Origin: Azolla pinnata | Taxonomy: Eukaryota; Streptophyta; Polypodiopsida; Salviniales; Salviniaceae | Length of the DNA: 44,223 nucleotides | Assembly (NCBI GenBank): GCA_037176905.1 | Contig: JBBBWG010028168.1 | Span: 14,826 to 59,048, forward strand | Direction: 5' to 3' | Program-made: the position numbers and the translations under genes | The notes under the pieces: model-generated | Database searches by the model: none | The model's input: only the letters and a program-made list of their open reading frames with translations | Told to the model about the DNA's origin: nothing | Part shown: piece by piece, positions 27,322 to 39,298 of the stretch | Position numbering within the stretch: position 1 is the first letter of the stretch | Layout of the letters: the number at the start of each line of letters is the position of its first letter

Positions 27322-29340
27322 TCATGGTGATGTTGTGTTGAGACCGCTTTGGATCCATGCACTCAAGCCGCCTCCCAAATCTTTCACGTCTTTGAAATCC
27401 TGGTGTCATGTCAGATTCTTATAAAGAGAACAAATTACAGTGCTTCAACAAAATAAATGCTAGATTTAATATGATCGAAATCTAAATGCTAGTTTTAATA
27501 TGCTCGAAATCTAAATGCTAGATTTAATATGATCGAAATCTTTCTGGTGAATAGCGGTTAAATGAGATGTGAGAATAAGATCCGATATACCATATCAAAT
27601 ACCCCTCCAAATATGTACAAAACTAGCTCAAAATTGAGAGGAGTATTCTTTTTGCAATTTTCTAATGATTTAGGGGCATCTGTGGTGCTCATACTCTACA
27701 CATTCAAGGGTGTACTTTGTGCTCTTTCCCATGCAGTAACAACATACTTGTGCCACCAATTCTGTTGCAGCCAAGAGAGATCTCCTGCCTCCTTGACATG
27801 CCTAAAAAACGAGAAGCAATAAAATCCAATGAATGGTCTCGGTACAACTACCACAAATTTCCATGGTTCCAAATCTAAGAAGCAAGTAAATTCAATGAGC
27901 AGCCTGTATAAGAACAAAAAAGAGAAGAAGTGCTTACCACGACAAGCTTGTCATCCACACTGAATTTCTTTGAGACATCCTCGAGGAACTTCGGATTCTT
28001 TACGAGCCCTATAACGTCCAAGTACACAAGAAATTTGAAACAAGAAGGAAGAGAAGGAGCTAGGGTTTATGGTTTACAGTTTAGAGCCACGAGATATAGA
28101 TGTTAAAATAAGGAGATTGAGCTCACCATTTTCCTCTTTCAGGAGATAGGGAACATTAATTGCTCCTGCCACATGGCCGTTGCTGTATTCTTCAGGTGTC
28201 CTAGAAGTCAAATCATACATTCATGAATCCTAAGGGAATGGTTGATCTGTCCATGGAGCTGTTTTTCAGCCTTGCATATAATTTTTTTACCTTGAAAAGG
28301 GAGGGAGACTTCTTTATTTGTAGGAGAATAAGAACAAATTTGTGGCCAAAATGTATAACAGCAGAAGCTGTATGCATGGTGAGGAAATGATAGAAACGGT
28401 GGTAGCGTTAACGCAATGATCCATGGAGACACGCATTACACAATATGATGTTATGTAGATGAGGCTCGAAGTGAATTTCTTTTATACTGAAATATACTAC
28501 TGCAACCCTGAAATGCCCCAAGAAGAGGAAAGATACACACCTAGATTGTTCATTGACTCCATCAGAAAAGACATGCATGCCCCATGCTTTTTTTTTGACA
28601 CTCAGAAGCCAAACCGATCCTCTTCTCCTGCTCCTTATTTTCAGTTTGGGATCTAGGGTTTAGAGAATATCTTCCTCCACATTTTCTTGAGTTCCCCATA
28701 TTGTTCATGGCTTCCATCATCCACTATCAGAGGTAGCATATATGGCTTATTCACCCCATGGTTTCAATCAAAACATACTCAGGTTTGAGCAGATCCAAAA
28801 TCTAATGGAAGTGAAAATATTAGACCGCCATTGAATTAAATGTTCTCCGACGAAATCGAGGAAAAACAGAACGAAGGACCCATGTTTGATCCCAATATTT
28901 TTCTATTGTGCATCCTTTATGATCATAACATGTCTCTTGGTTTTTCTCCATTGAAGCATGCTCATTTATAGAGAGAACCTGAGTGGTAAAAACAAGTTGG
29001 ATTACCTCACATCAAGGTACGTGTATCCTTCTTCTTGGAGCAATCGGGAAGCATCTTCAGCAGAGATGGTGACAGGCCGACGGTCGGCTTCAGTCTCATA
29101 GCTATGGCGAAGCAGAAAGGGAAGAAACAACACAAATGATCAACTTGTCCCCATTGCTGACATAGATTAGTTTCAACCCAAATTTGTTACATACATGATC
29201 TATAGACTGCGTGTGCAAATCGACAAAAAGGGAAGAAAAGAAAAGTCGAATCTTGAAACAGAATAGGTAAATGGCAACCATGCATGCAAGCACAAAGTAA
29301 AAGGAATGGAAGGAACTCACTGGTTTGTTGAGGTTGCCAT
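27322..29340 (-). CDS. Single-domain rhodanese sulfurtransferase, copy B (STR16-18 type)
   Basis: Paralogue of copy A on the same strand, about 1.1 kb upstream of it. Exons 29321-29340, 29006-29101, 28127-28200, 27938-28008, 27748-27801 and 27322-27399 give 130 aa. The first exon is 20 nt (MATSTN plus two bases, donor CA/GTGAGT). Motifs: GYTYLDVRTPEEY, GHVAGAINVPYLL, FLEDVSKKFSVDDKLVV, the active loop ACQGGRRS with catalytic Cys and Arg, and VKDLGGGLSAWIQSGL. The Gly before the catalytic Cys is Ala here. By eye about two thirds of residues match copy A across exons 3-6. Both keep an intact active site, so neither looks like a pseudogene. The substrate is unknown. Confidence 0.9.
27455..27541. 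repeat. Three tandem copies of a 29-bp unit in rhodanese B intron 5
   Basis: AAATGCTAGATTTAATATGA plus TCGAAATCT three times in a row (27455, 27484, 27513). Only the middle copy differs, at two positions. Confidence 0.93.
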
Positions 29341-31457
29341 GGCCAGAATTCAATGATGTGTTTTAGCTTTGTTTGTGTGCAGAAATGGAGATCCTCGAGA
29401 TTCATATATATTGGGAGTTCTGTGTGTAGCAAAGATCCAAAATTCTGGAGTTTGACTTTGATTATGCTATTATGGCTTACCCAATTCACTGAATTTGATC
29501 TCAAGTTGAAAAAAGACTGAACCAGATTTCTCTTCTCTCTTTCCTTTTATTCAACTAGCATACAGGGTGCATGCATCCCAGCCCAGAAACACTAAAAATT
29601 ATGTTATTAAGAAGGAGGGGTCGAAACAATACATTATTGGAGTATTGACTTTAGACAACAGAATGAAAAAAAAAGATACAACAGGAAGGAGCAGTGGAAA
29701 CAGCACTCCAGCCAAGAATCTATAGATCGGGGCCTGACGTGCAAATAATGGAACAACGGGAGAAAGGTCTTCATTAATGCACATCATGGGTATGCTTAAT
29801 CATGGCAGACAACACACATAGACAAACACTAAAACCATTACCAGATAACCGCTTTGCATTTAGTCTCATTGACAAGGCCAGAGATAAAGTCCTGTTTGTA
29901 CTAACAATTTAAATATTAAATGCAAGATACCGCTGCATTCCCCTAATCTTTTGCTAAATGAGTCGGTTATCTTCAAGCAACTTCTTACTAACCGATGCAA
30001 GATACCATTGTATCCTAATCCTTGAGCTCTTTGCTTTCCATGACCTAGTTAGCTTCCTCCGTGATGTAATTCTCCTTTATTCACATGTTACTATCCCGAA
30101 ATTGCACTTTTCAGCCTCTTTCTGTCTGTTATTTAGAACTCAATTCCTCCACTTCAAAAAGAATAACATCGCCTTGCTGTTGAAAGCCATTTTCAAGACC
30201 TCACTGCAAAATCAGTTGTTTGCTCTGATGAAATTATACAGTGATAATGCTAAAATAATAAAAAGTACAGAAGAAAATCAAACTGTTGTCTTTGATTATC
30301 TCGCAAAATGGCTCAATTGATTGGTAATTTCTCCCAAAATGCGCATTTTCAGGGGAATCACGTGTGCAATTTGAGTGAACTCAAGTCCTTTTTTTACATA
30401 CGCTCGTCATTTATTTTTTGTATTGACAAAACATAGTTAATAGATATATAAATATGAAAGTTTCCTGTGATGAAAGTCTTCTGTTTTCAGCAAATGAAAT
30501 CAGCTTGTTACGTCAAAATTTATAGCACTTGGTACAAAATCAAGCTCCATTGGACTAGCATGTCCTTTAAATCATGACGAGTGAGAGACTGCTTCTTTGG
30601 TTCAGCACATCAAGCCAGGGGGGAAGACTGAGCAATCTCCATACATGTTTCACCTATTTGGTTATTAGAATATTCGTCAAAAGTTTTGGGAAATGATAAA
30701 AGATTAATAGAAATACCTCCCTATTGACATTATACAGCTTTAATGAGATCTGTACTGCAAATGTTCCAGGTCTCTAGTGACATTATACAGCTTTAAGCCA
30801 AGTAATAATACAAGTTATCAACGAGATTGGTTAGGCAAAAATTTCAAGTAGAGCTCCTTTACCACTCTTAGAAGACAAAATATGTATGGTTCAAAATCTT
30901 AGAAAATGTTGAACATAAGCAGTGCCAATTTCTAATTTGCATTCTGATAAAAAATTTAACCAAAACTAGTTAATTGAGTGGGAGTTGGACCTTTCTAATC
31001 CTTCATCATAACAATGCCTCTCTTTTTTGTTTTCCTGCAAATAGTATTTGGCTGGCAGTAAAAGTATAATATGCGTTCAGTATTTATGGAATCTGAAACT
31101 TAATTTCCCATGGTTGACACTGACTCACTCAGGTGTATAATTTTATTGCATAATTTATGTGATTGCAATGTTGAATCTCAATTTTTACGAATAACGAATA
31201 TGATCAGTTGGACAGGCTCAATTAATGATCATAAGGTCATGATGGATAAGAAAAGGTTTTTGCATATATTACAGGGGTCATGCACGGAAGCTGGCACAAA
31301 ACTGTAGAAAGGTAACAATAGAGCTCGTGGAATCATCAATCAATCTCCATTCCCATGCTCCTGCGCCCTCAATTCCATTTGTGTATAGAACAACCATGAT
31401 TCATGGAGGATAAATCACAAAGCACTAGTCCGACCACAGATTTCATATATCATCACT
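29341..31457. other. Intergenic region, rhodanese B promoter side / ALIS 3' side
   Basis: About 2.1 kb, AT-rich. It should hold the rhodanese B promoter at the left and the ALIS 3' untranslated region at the right. A short direct repeat, TGACATTATACAGCTTTAA, occurs at 30725 and 30778. No gene is recognised; the 120-codon open frame at 29958-30320 has no recognisable motif. Confidence 0.55.
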
Positions 31458-34400
31458 TTACCCTCTCTTATTCCAAGACAGATAAGCTGTATCACCAAGA
31501 TCCCTGTCAAAAGAAAAGAACAAAGGATAACATCTTTGTTTTATATCAGCTTGAATCTGTCTGTGGGTGTATGTGTTACATGCAAGCACAGAGTGATCAC
31601 TTCCATATATATAAGTCAAGAAAGGTGCAATCATTTCCCTTCGCATGTATATAAAGTTGCAAACGTAATCAAGGTTTTAATGAAGACAGCATACTGCTAT
31701 CATAGCAGCAGAACAAATGTATTTTTTTCCTTTTAATTGAAAAACAAACTGTGCAAGCTCGTTTCGTTTGGTGGTAAAAAGCATGGTATGCAAAACATGA
31801 ATATGGAATACGCACCTTGGATATGATAAATGACCTGCAAAGTATATGAACGCATAAGATATGCTTATAGATCCCATTGTAATGTACAGAATTCCGAGGA
31901 AATTATTCTTGCCACCCAGCCAGCTTGTTGTAGAAAGAACTAGGCGCTTCTTCCCACCAAAGCTGTAGGTATTGTAAACATTATTGATAGTGACGTTCAA
32001 CATCATGTTCGCATCAAGATTCTGCTCGATCTTTCCATACAGTTTCCGGAAATGTGGTAAAGCTGCAGTCCTCATCCACACTATAAGGTCCTCATCCTCA
32101 CTCAACTGTTTCACAAAAGAGAAGGGAAAGAAAAAACAAAGCATTTGTGATCTTGCCATCCAGCAAATCAGATTCAATTCTTTGAATCTACTTACAGATT
32201 TATTCGGGTCAAGGCTCCCACCACCAATCAAAACACCGCTTAGATTCTGATTGTTAGGGAAGTTTTTTGGGTACACATCTGACCCGAACTTATGTTTCCG
32301 GTCACTCTTCCATGAGATTCCAACCTTGTTTATGGGGATTCTAGTCGAGCCATTCACGGTAAAATTGTATGTATCATTGAACAGACTCCAGGCAATGAGG
32401 CCACAGGGGATGATAGGAAGGCTAGCATTGTCCAGCAAATATTGCTCTGGCTTGCAGTTCGACGTGTCTGTTGCTGAATCTCCATTCAACAATTGGCTGT
32501 CACTCCGACTTTTTACATACCTGCAAATTTGATGCGAGCTCTTAAAATACACTCACACTGGATAACAGAATAGGATTGTTACAGTCCATAATTCTTAAAG
32601 CAGTCATTTCTAGAGGAATTCTGCTACATATCTTCTTTACAACATTAAATCAATGGCATATCTCTAACATGAAACCCCAATATTTGGTGCTAAATCAAGA
32701 TTATATGCACGCACAAAACATACATATTATATGATCGTCAGAGCTTTTAACTCGATTCATGAATCTTACACCGACAACAGAGAGGACGCCTTCACATACT
32801 ACAAGATCGTCACTATACCAAAGTTTTCCATTTTACGAAAAGAATAAAAATGGCTATTCAGAAAACAGCAGTTGGAAGCAGCAGCAATCTTACCTTCTAT
32901 GATTTTGGTAGTAATTTTCCAGCTCATAGTACACATATACTGGTTGTTTCATTAGCTTTGGTACCTGCAAGTTTCAGAGGTAGAGTTCAATTAAAATTAT
33001 AAACACATATCTGTCTACTCTTAGTCTCATAGACATATTGGACACAATAATCTCCCAAAACTCATGTCATTTGGTAATCCTGCACATGAGATAAAGAAAA
33101 ATTCGTGGATAATCACATTTACAAGGCTATTATGGAGACACTCATCTGTGGCATGATGATCATAGCTTGGGCTTATATGAATGCATGCTGAACTTCGGGA
33201 TATACCTTAATGTTAAGCAACATATCACATGCCCCTGAAAGTATCATATATGCAGTACTTACTAGATACCACCATGCCACCCTGAAATCGGAGTCTGTAC
33301 ATGACATAACCTTCTGATGTTATCGGCTGAAACTTACCAACTGTCTACCCTCTACTTGCTCTCTGCCCAACAAATGTGTCAGTGTGCCCAAGACCAATGT
33401 CATGAGAGCTTACAGTACCAATAGTATGAATGTTTGTCTGGTGCAAACTCTGCTTGCAAAGTGCTGAGATTTGGGGAACTCGTATCCCGCTCAGGTCATG
33501 AAATGAGATAATGAAAATGCAAAAAGATTTACACACTGTAATTTATGAGGTAAGAGCACAACGTTGTACTACATAAAACTCCTAATTGCTATAACTGGAA
33601 ATGGAGATGCATGCCCTTCGAAGATACTGCATATATATATATATATTACTGTAAGGATACACCACTATGCCCCGAAGAGAAACAGTTTGCAAGATGGCAA
33701 GTTGAAGAACATTGAATATGCACGTCAGGAGAAGAAGAAATGGACATGAAAATAAATATCCATTTATATGGATATCAGCGTAAGTGTCTACTTCAAGTTT
33801 CATATGACTGAAGAACAGCTCAACACCATAGATTAAAGTTTGAGTGCTATGCAGCTAAATTAGTACAAACTTAACATTTTGCAGCTGAATTTGCATAAAA
33901 TAAGCCCTCTCTATCTATCTCTACATACCGTTATTGAAGCTATGCAAAATTTGTTTTCTGTGATATTCTGTATGAACTGGACCTTCGCTTCTTTTGTGGT
34001 AAGTGTAGATGGTAGACACGTATCATCATATCGATGTACTACTTCAACCACCTAACACATGTGCAAACAAATGAACATACAGAGCTATTATTTATCCTGA
34101 ATAGATCACTGATACTTATTCATGAGTCAAATATATGAAATGAATTCAAATAATTATAGAAAAGAAACATACACTATTAGACGCGATTAATGATACAACC
34201 CCGATCGGAATAAAGATCACACCAATTAGCATGGATATTGAGATAACCTTACATTCCAAATCAATCCAGACATGTCAGCATTCACATGGATTGATTTAAT
34301 CCAAATCTAGAGTATATATCAGATGAATAAAAAGGTATATTGAAGTGTACACGTTACCCATTTTGGTGTTAACAACGGCTTGCTTGCTGGCAGCTCTTGT

Positions 34401-35167
34401 TGCAGGAAACGTGACTCTATACACCATTCAATATTCATAAGAAAGATTGACAAACATTTTATAGCGCAATTACGCATCATCAGTATCAAAGATGCATATA
34501 AGAAACACCCTTGTCAATTACAAGAGTGGTATTAAACCAAAACTATTGTCTACATGAATCAGATGATACTTGAATTTGGCTGATAAATAAAAAATACGTT
34601 TTTTCCATACATCCTGGTATCTCACTCTTAATGTAGTATGCAGCTCTATTTTCTCCTGAAGAATACATTAGAAGCAGAAATCACTGACAGATAATCCTTT
34701 TCTTGTTCACATTGTGCAGATACTTCTGAAAATCCTCTTCAAAAGATTCGCATGGTGTTATCCAAAAAATGCACAGTTCAGAAATCCACAAAATTGAAAT
34801 TCCAGAGACATTGTTTTACACATGTGTTAAAGCAAAAGAAAACCCAAAAGCAGTACATGTGGAGGTCTTCATCATTTAGAGTGTCTCTTGAGATTTGATC
34901 CGAGCAGATTTCTCTACATTGTATATCCAATGTAGAAATTGAAACCCTTCCTCAATGCTGAAGTCTCCGACTATTTTAATAATCTTAATGTATCAGGCAT
35001 GCAATCTATTGAGAGAGAGGGAAAGAGGGGGAGAGTTTCCTTCATGGGTTAAGCAGGATCATAGAAACAAGAGGTCAACCCAAAAACGAATGCATGGAAG
35101 GGGCAGAGAAACACAAACCTGTTGGGCGCTTGGATTTCTTGAGGGCACGAAATCCATCAGAATTCAT
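31458..35167 (-). CDS. ALIS: ALA-interacting subunit (CDC50/LEM3 family)
   Basis: The beta-subunit of P4-ATPase lipid flippases, needed for their exit from the ER and for activity. Eight minus-strand exons, 35119-35167, 34358-34416, 34173-34247, 33929-34051, 32894-32964, 32196-32520, 31816-32105 and 31458-31503, join in phase to 345 aa, the usual plant ALIS length. Order of features: a cytosolic start with FLQQELPASKPLLTPKW; TM1 (about residues 37-60, MLIGVIFIPIGVVSLIA); the exoplasmic domain with VVHRYDDTC, KQPVYVYYELENYYQNHRR, YVKSRSDSQL, CGLIAWSLFNDTY, GISWKSDRKHKFG, LIVWMRTAALPHFRKLYGKI and LVLSTTSWLGGKNNFLG; TM2 (about 302-326); and a short tail, LGDTAYLSWNKRG. Four Cys expected for two disulfides and several N-glycosylation sequons are present. 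No defects seen. Confidence 0.95.
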
Positions 35168-35761
35168 GGTATATCGAAGTGCAGAGATGCCTCAGCCTAA
35201 TTCAGGTAGATAGATTAGACAGAATAGACAGAAGAGACAGACAAGACAAGACAGATTGATTGTGTGGGATGCAGAGCTTTGACCCTTGACCAGGAACCAC
35301 TTTTCTGGAAGCTTGACTAATTCCATTTGAAGGCAAAGAAAGTTCCATGTGCAGCATGGCCATATTTTAGGGTTTCTGGTCAAGGGCATTTACTGTCGGG
35401 GAGCGCGGGTGTGAGCCGCGTTTGATCATATCATTTCTCTTGTATCTTTAGGGCTTTCCTCGTCAATGCCAGTTTAGGGTTCAAGGAATGTTCACGGTAA
35501 AAAGAAGAAGAAGAATAAGCTCGAATTCGCGATAGAGGAGAACGTTTCAGCTTCGAGTTCGATGCAAGAGCTTGTCTACATAAGATTCTGGAATCATTTG
35601 GCTCGAGATGGTTCCTCAAGATTGCAAGATCTCGTGGTTCTTTCAATCTCAAACGACCGATGTTTGTGTAGAGGATATTTCTCGCATGGACCGTGTCAAG
35701 GCTAGAAATGACACATACTCGATCGATTACATTTGTTCTAGATTTCTGAAATCTATGGAGG

Positions 35762-35833
35762 CATAGACCATGGCATTTCTACGATGGTGCCGACAAACAT
35801 AGACCATGGCCTTTCCACGATAGTGTCACCGAA
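35762..35833. repeat. Tandem 36-bp duplication
   Basis: CATAGACCATGGCATTTCTA and CATAGACCATGGCCTTTCCA begin two adjacent 36-bp units, 35762-35797 and 35798-35833. Confidence 0.88.
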
Positions 35834-37270
35834 CATTCATGTTTGCTCTAGAATGTGATCGTAGTCGGAGATTGTGTCTTCATTGATGGAGGGGTATGAA
35901 TGAAGCTTTCATGTGCCCTCTTATCAACAATCTTACTCTCACATCCAATTGCCCATGATTTTCAATGCTATGGAGTATCAAGAAAGGAGCTTGAAATGGG
36001 AATTTCTGAACCTTGAACCCTAATGGCTAGCCCTAGGGAGATGAAGGTTTCCTGAACCTGCAAAGCGAGATGAATTTTCAGGCAGTGCTGCAAAGATTTC
36101 TCTGCAAGACAGAAATTTTCCCCGGTCCATGTTTGATCGATTTCGTGGGTTGAAGATAAATTTTCTTGTGGGGGCAAAACAAACCTACACAAGAAGCATG
36201 GGGCAATGTTCAATGAGGAGAAAGAAGGAATGAATGACAGAAAGAAAGAGTTATGTTAATGCTGAAGAACAGATCAGAGCTTACAAATGCTGGTTTTGAC
36301 TTCATGCAGGATTCATGATCCAAAATTCAGCACATGAGCACAATATTATAATGGACCTTATTTGTATTGTTATGGGGCCCAATATTGCCATAGATGCTTC
36401 TTCATCAACCAAAGCTTTTGCACCACGATGCCACTCCGCTCGCATATCCATCTGCGATATCTATTACCGGATTCCGACAAGCTTATTATTGTTTACTTCA
36501 GCTCTCTTGTATATGCTCGGTATATGCCCTCAGAAACCCAAATTCATGTCCACAAGTATAGTGCGGAAAGGTATACAGAGTTTGTACACGCAACGATCAT
36601 TGTTTTTCGTACAGGAAAGAACAAGCAAAACCAACTACTTTGCATCTCATGTTTTTTATCAACAAATTCAGTTTCCATCAACAGCCAATTGTCCTTGCCA
36701 ACAAGAAACTGTAGACGGATGATGAAAGGATGGAAGTAGGCCGTGGCACAGTTTTTTTAACATGCGGAAAAAATACACCGATAATCTACTTCTACCGTAT
36801 TTGTATGGACGACAAAGAGACCTCCAACTGCTCATGAATCAGCCAACAGGGAAAGATTAGCTCATTGTGCTGTTTTTTGTTTTGTTCACAATCTTGATAA
36901 TGTTTGCTACCAAACACCAATGACATAAAATTGACAACCATGTCAGTGCATCCTAGTATGTTTCATGGCTTCTTAAGTAGTTTCTGTTGCACCTCTGCTT
37001 CCAGGAGAACCTTCTCCAGACCCTCTATGTGAAAATATTCTGAATGTCAGTTTTAAAACGATATATTATATGTGTAGATTCAGTTTCGGGTGGTTTTGTA
37101 TGGAGCTTTTCACTTTAGGTTATTGCCCATCTGAAAGCATAGAAGCACATTACCTCTGCATCCATCAGTTTTTGTTTAGACAGCTCCATTCTTTCATTCT
37201 GCCACATGTGTGTACTCACATGATGACAATGTCTCAGAACACTGGCTCTCCACAATGATATACTTATTGA

Positions 37271-37519
37271 ATGTGAAGCTAGAAATGTTGACATGGTTCA
37301 TTGAATGTTGACATCTGTTCCAAAGGATTGCACTGCAAAAAGAAAAAAACAACACAAATAAGTATGTGTGAAGCAAGAAATGTTGACATGGTTCATTGAA
37401 TGTTGACATCTGTTCCAAGGGATTGCACTGCAAAAAAGAAAAAACACAAATAAGAATGTGAAGCAAGAAATGTTGACATGGTTCACTGAATGTTGGCATC
37501 TGTTCCAATGGATGGCACA
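37271..37519. repeat. Three-copy tandem repeat, unit about 92 bp
   Basis: GTGAAGC(A/T)AGAAATGTTGAC followed by ATGGTTCA(T/C)TGAATGTT and CATCTGTTCCAA begins at about 37271, 37364 and 37456. The third copy is shorter. Between copies lies GCACTGCAAAAAGAAAAAA. Confidence 0.93.
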
Positions 37520-39298
37520 GGCTTTAACTGCTCTGGAATCAGAGAAGATATCTCCATTCAACATAAAACAAAACCATGTACGTTTTATATTGCGATGCTC
37601 CGACCTAGCTGGTCAGAGTTGCATGTGTTCAGACGATCGAATGAACAGAAAGAGGAAAACGAAAAGAGGCACACATATGCACACATATCTACATAAGACT
37701 AGGTGTGAGTGCATGTAAACATAATACAAAGTGCATGAACCATTTCCAAAATCTTAGTTTTTTGCACAGGAAACACAAAATTTGGTCAGATTGCAGGATC
37801 GTCTGCTGCACGATTCAGGTTTTTTTTTCATATTTTAAATTTCCTAGATCATAGAAACTGTAGGGTCGAAGACTCAAGAAGCCGTAGATTGTGGCAAACT
37901 GAGTTCAAACCCTGCCACAGGTTCAGCCCTCATCCCACAGATCATATCTGCTCTTCCGCGGCAGTAAACAATATGTCCTGGTTAGATGATTACTATCATA
38001 CCATCAAAATCACAAATTTGAGAGAACCCGAGCTTTGAAACAAAGTTGCAAATGGGCTTGGCCCGATTCCATTGATCAAAATTTCAGCTCTCAGAACAGG
38101 ATAACAATCTATCTATGGCTTGACTTAGAGAACTTGTTCGACCTGATCACTTGCTACAAAACTAGTGCAAATTACAAGTTTAGGGGTTTAGGGTAATATG
38201 TAGAAGCAGCATTCGGTGTACCTCAAGGGTCATGGCCTAATGCAACAGAGAGAGAGAGAGAGATGCAACAGAGAGAGAAAGAGACTAATCAAACACACAT
38301 ACCTTCTTGGAATGCGATGTTGGAGAACACAGTGCAGTGTCTTCTGTGTACAGGAGGCCCCTTCGTTTCAAATTCATGAAATTTGGAATTTTACAAAGGA
38401 AAAGAAAACGCCAGTCATGCATAAGAGAAGGAAGGTCCTTGCATTTCCTTTTTCTTTTCGTTTTCCCCTTCACGAGCAAGCAAAAATGCCTGGCCCGACT
38501 CTGGATGATGAAAGGCGAAGTTTGTTCTGTTTCCAACCTGCAGAAAGGCAAATTCAAGCCTCTGTCGACATTCCCATACTCTGTGTCTGTGTGCGTTAGA
38601 GTGTCTATGTGGGCAGTACATGACTTCAGACTGTCTTTTGCAACCTAAAAGAGAAAGAAGGAGCCAACAACTGCAGCCGTATGAAGGAGCAGGAGGTCAT
38701 GAATTCGGACCCGACCTTGGTCTAGCTCACGAGCACCACCAAAGGGTTTCGCAATGCACATTGCACGAATTTGGATACCGTCTCCCAGGCATATCACATG
38801 ATATAGGTGGGGTTTCCTGTACCTGACGCTTGGAATATAGCAAATCCAATATGAAGAGGCATTCCATTGATTTGGGCAATTTAGATCTGGATATCAGGTA
38901 TCATCAACAGAGTCAGGATCAGATTCCCAAATGTTGCAAAAGGACGAAGAAGATTACATGTATCTATGCTATGTACAGAGTATTTATGTAATTACTGATG
39001 TATACATATATGAATTTCAATTCCTCCCCTGCTCAGAGCCAAAGAGACCGAAGAAATTTGGTGGTATGGAAATGCACGATACACATATGCATACATTTCC
39101 ATTCTCTTCCTTCTACTTTGCTTCTCCTGGTCACAGGGGAGGGATTGCAGCAGTGCTCCGGAATTTCGACGGTGCAACAACACTGGTGCGCAAAGGGAAG
39201 GAATCAACCTTCCTTTCAAACGAGTTCCATAACACATTCTTCCCGTTTACAGAGAAAATGGGTCGTAAATCTCACCCATTTCTTTTGTTCTCAATATC

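Larger units (their letters stand above)
35168..39298. other. Intergenic region between ALIS and the PPR gene
   Basis: About 4.1 kb between divergent genes. It holds the ALIS promoter (left), GACA-rich short repeats at 35218-35258, a 36-bp two-copy repeat at 35762, a three-copy repeat at 37271, GA-rich tracts near 38250-38285, and the PPR leader (right). Open frames at 36315-36739 and 38216-38826 show no family motif. I see no convincing gene, but a non-coding RNA could be missed. Confidence 0.5.

Noticed and set aside
29958..30320. 120-codon frame in the AT-rich spacer
   Set aside because: No recognisable motif, AT-rich composition like its surroundings, no supporting splice structure.
38216..38826. 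Several 60-130-codon frames upstream of the PPR gene
   Set aside because: They overlap in several frames on both strands and show no domain; likely leader or spacer sequence.
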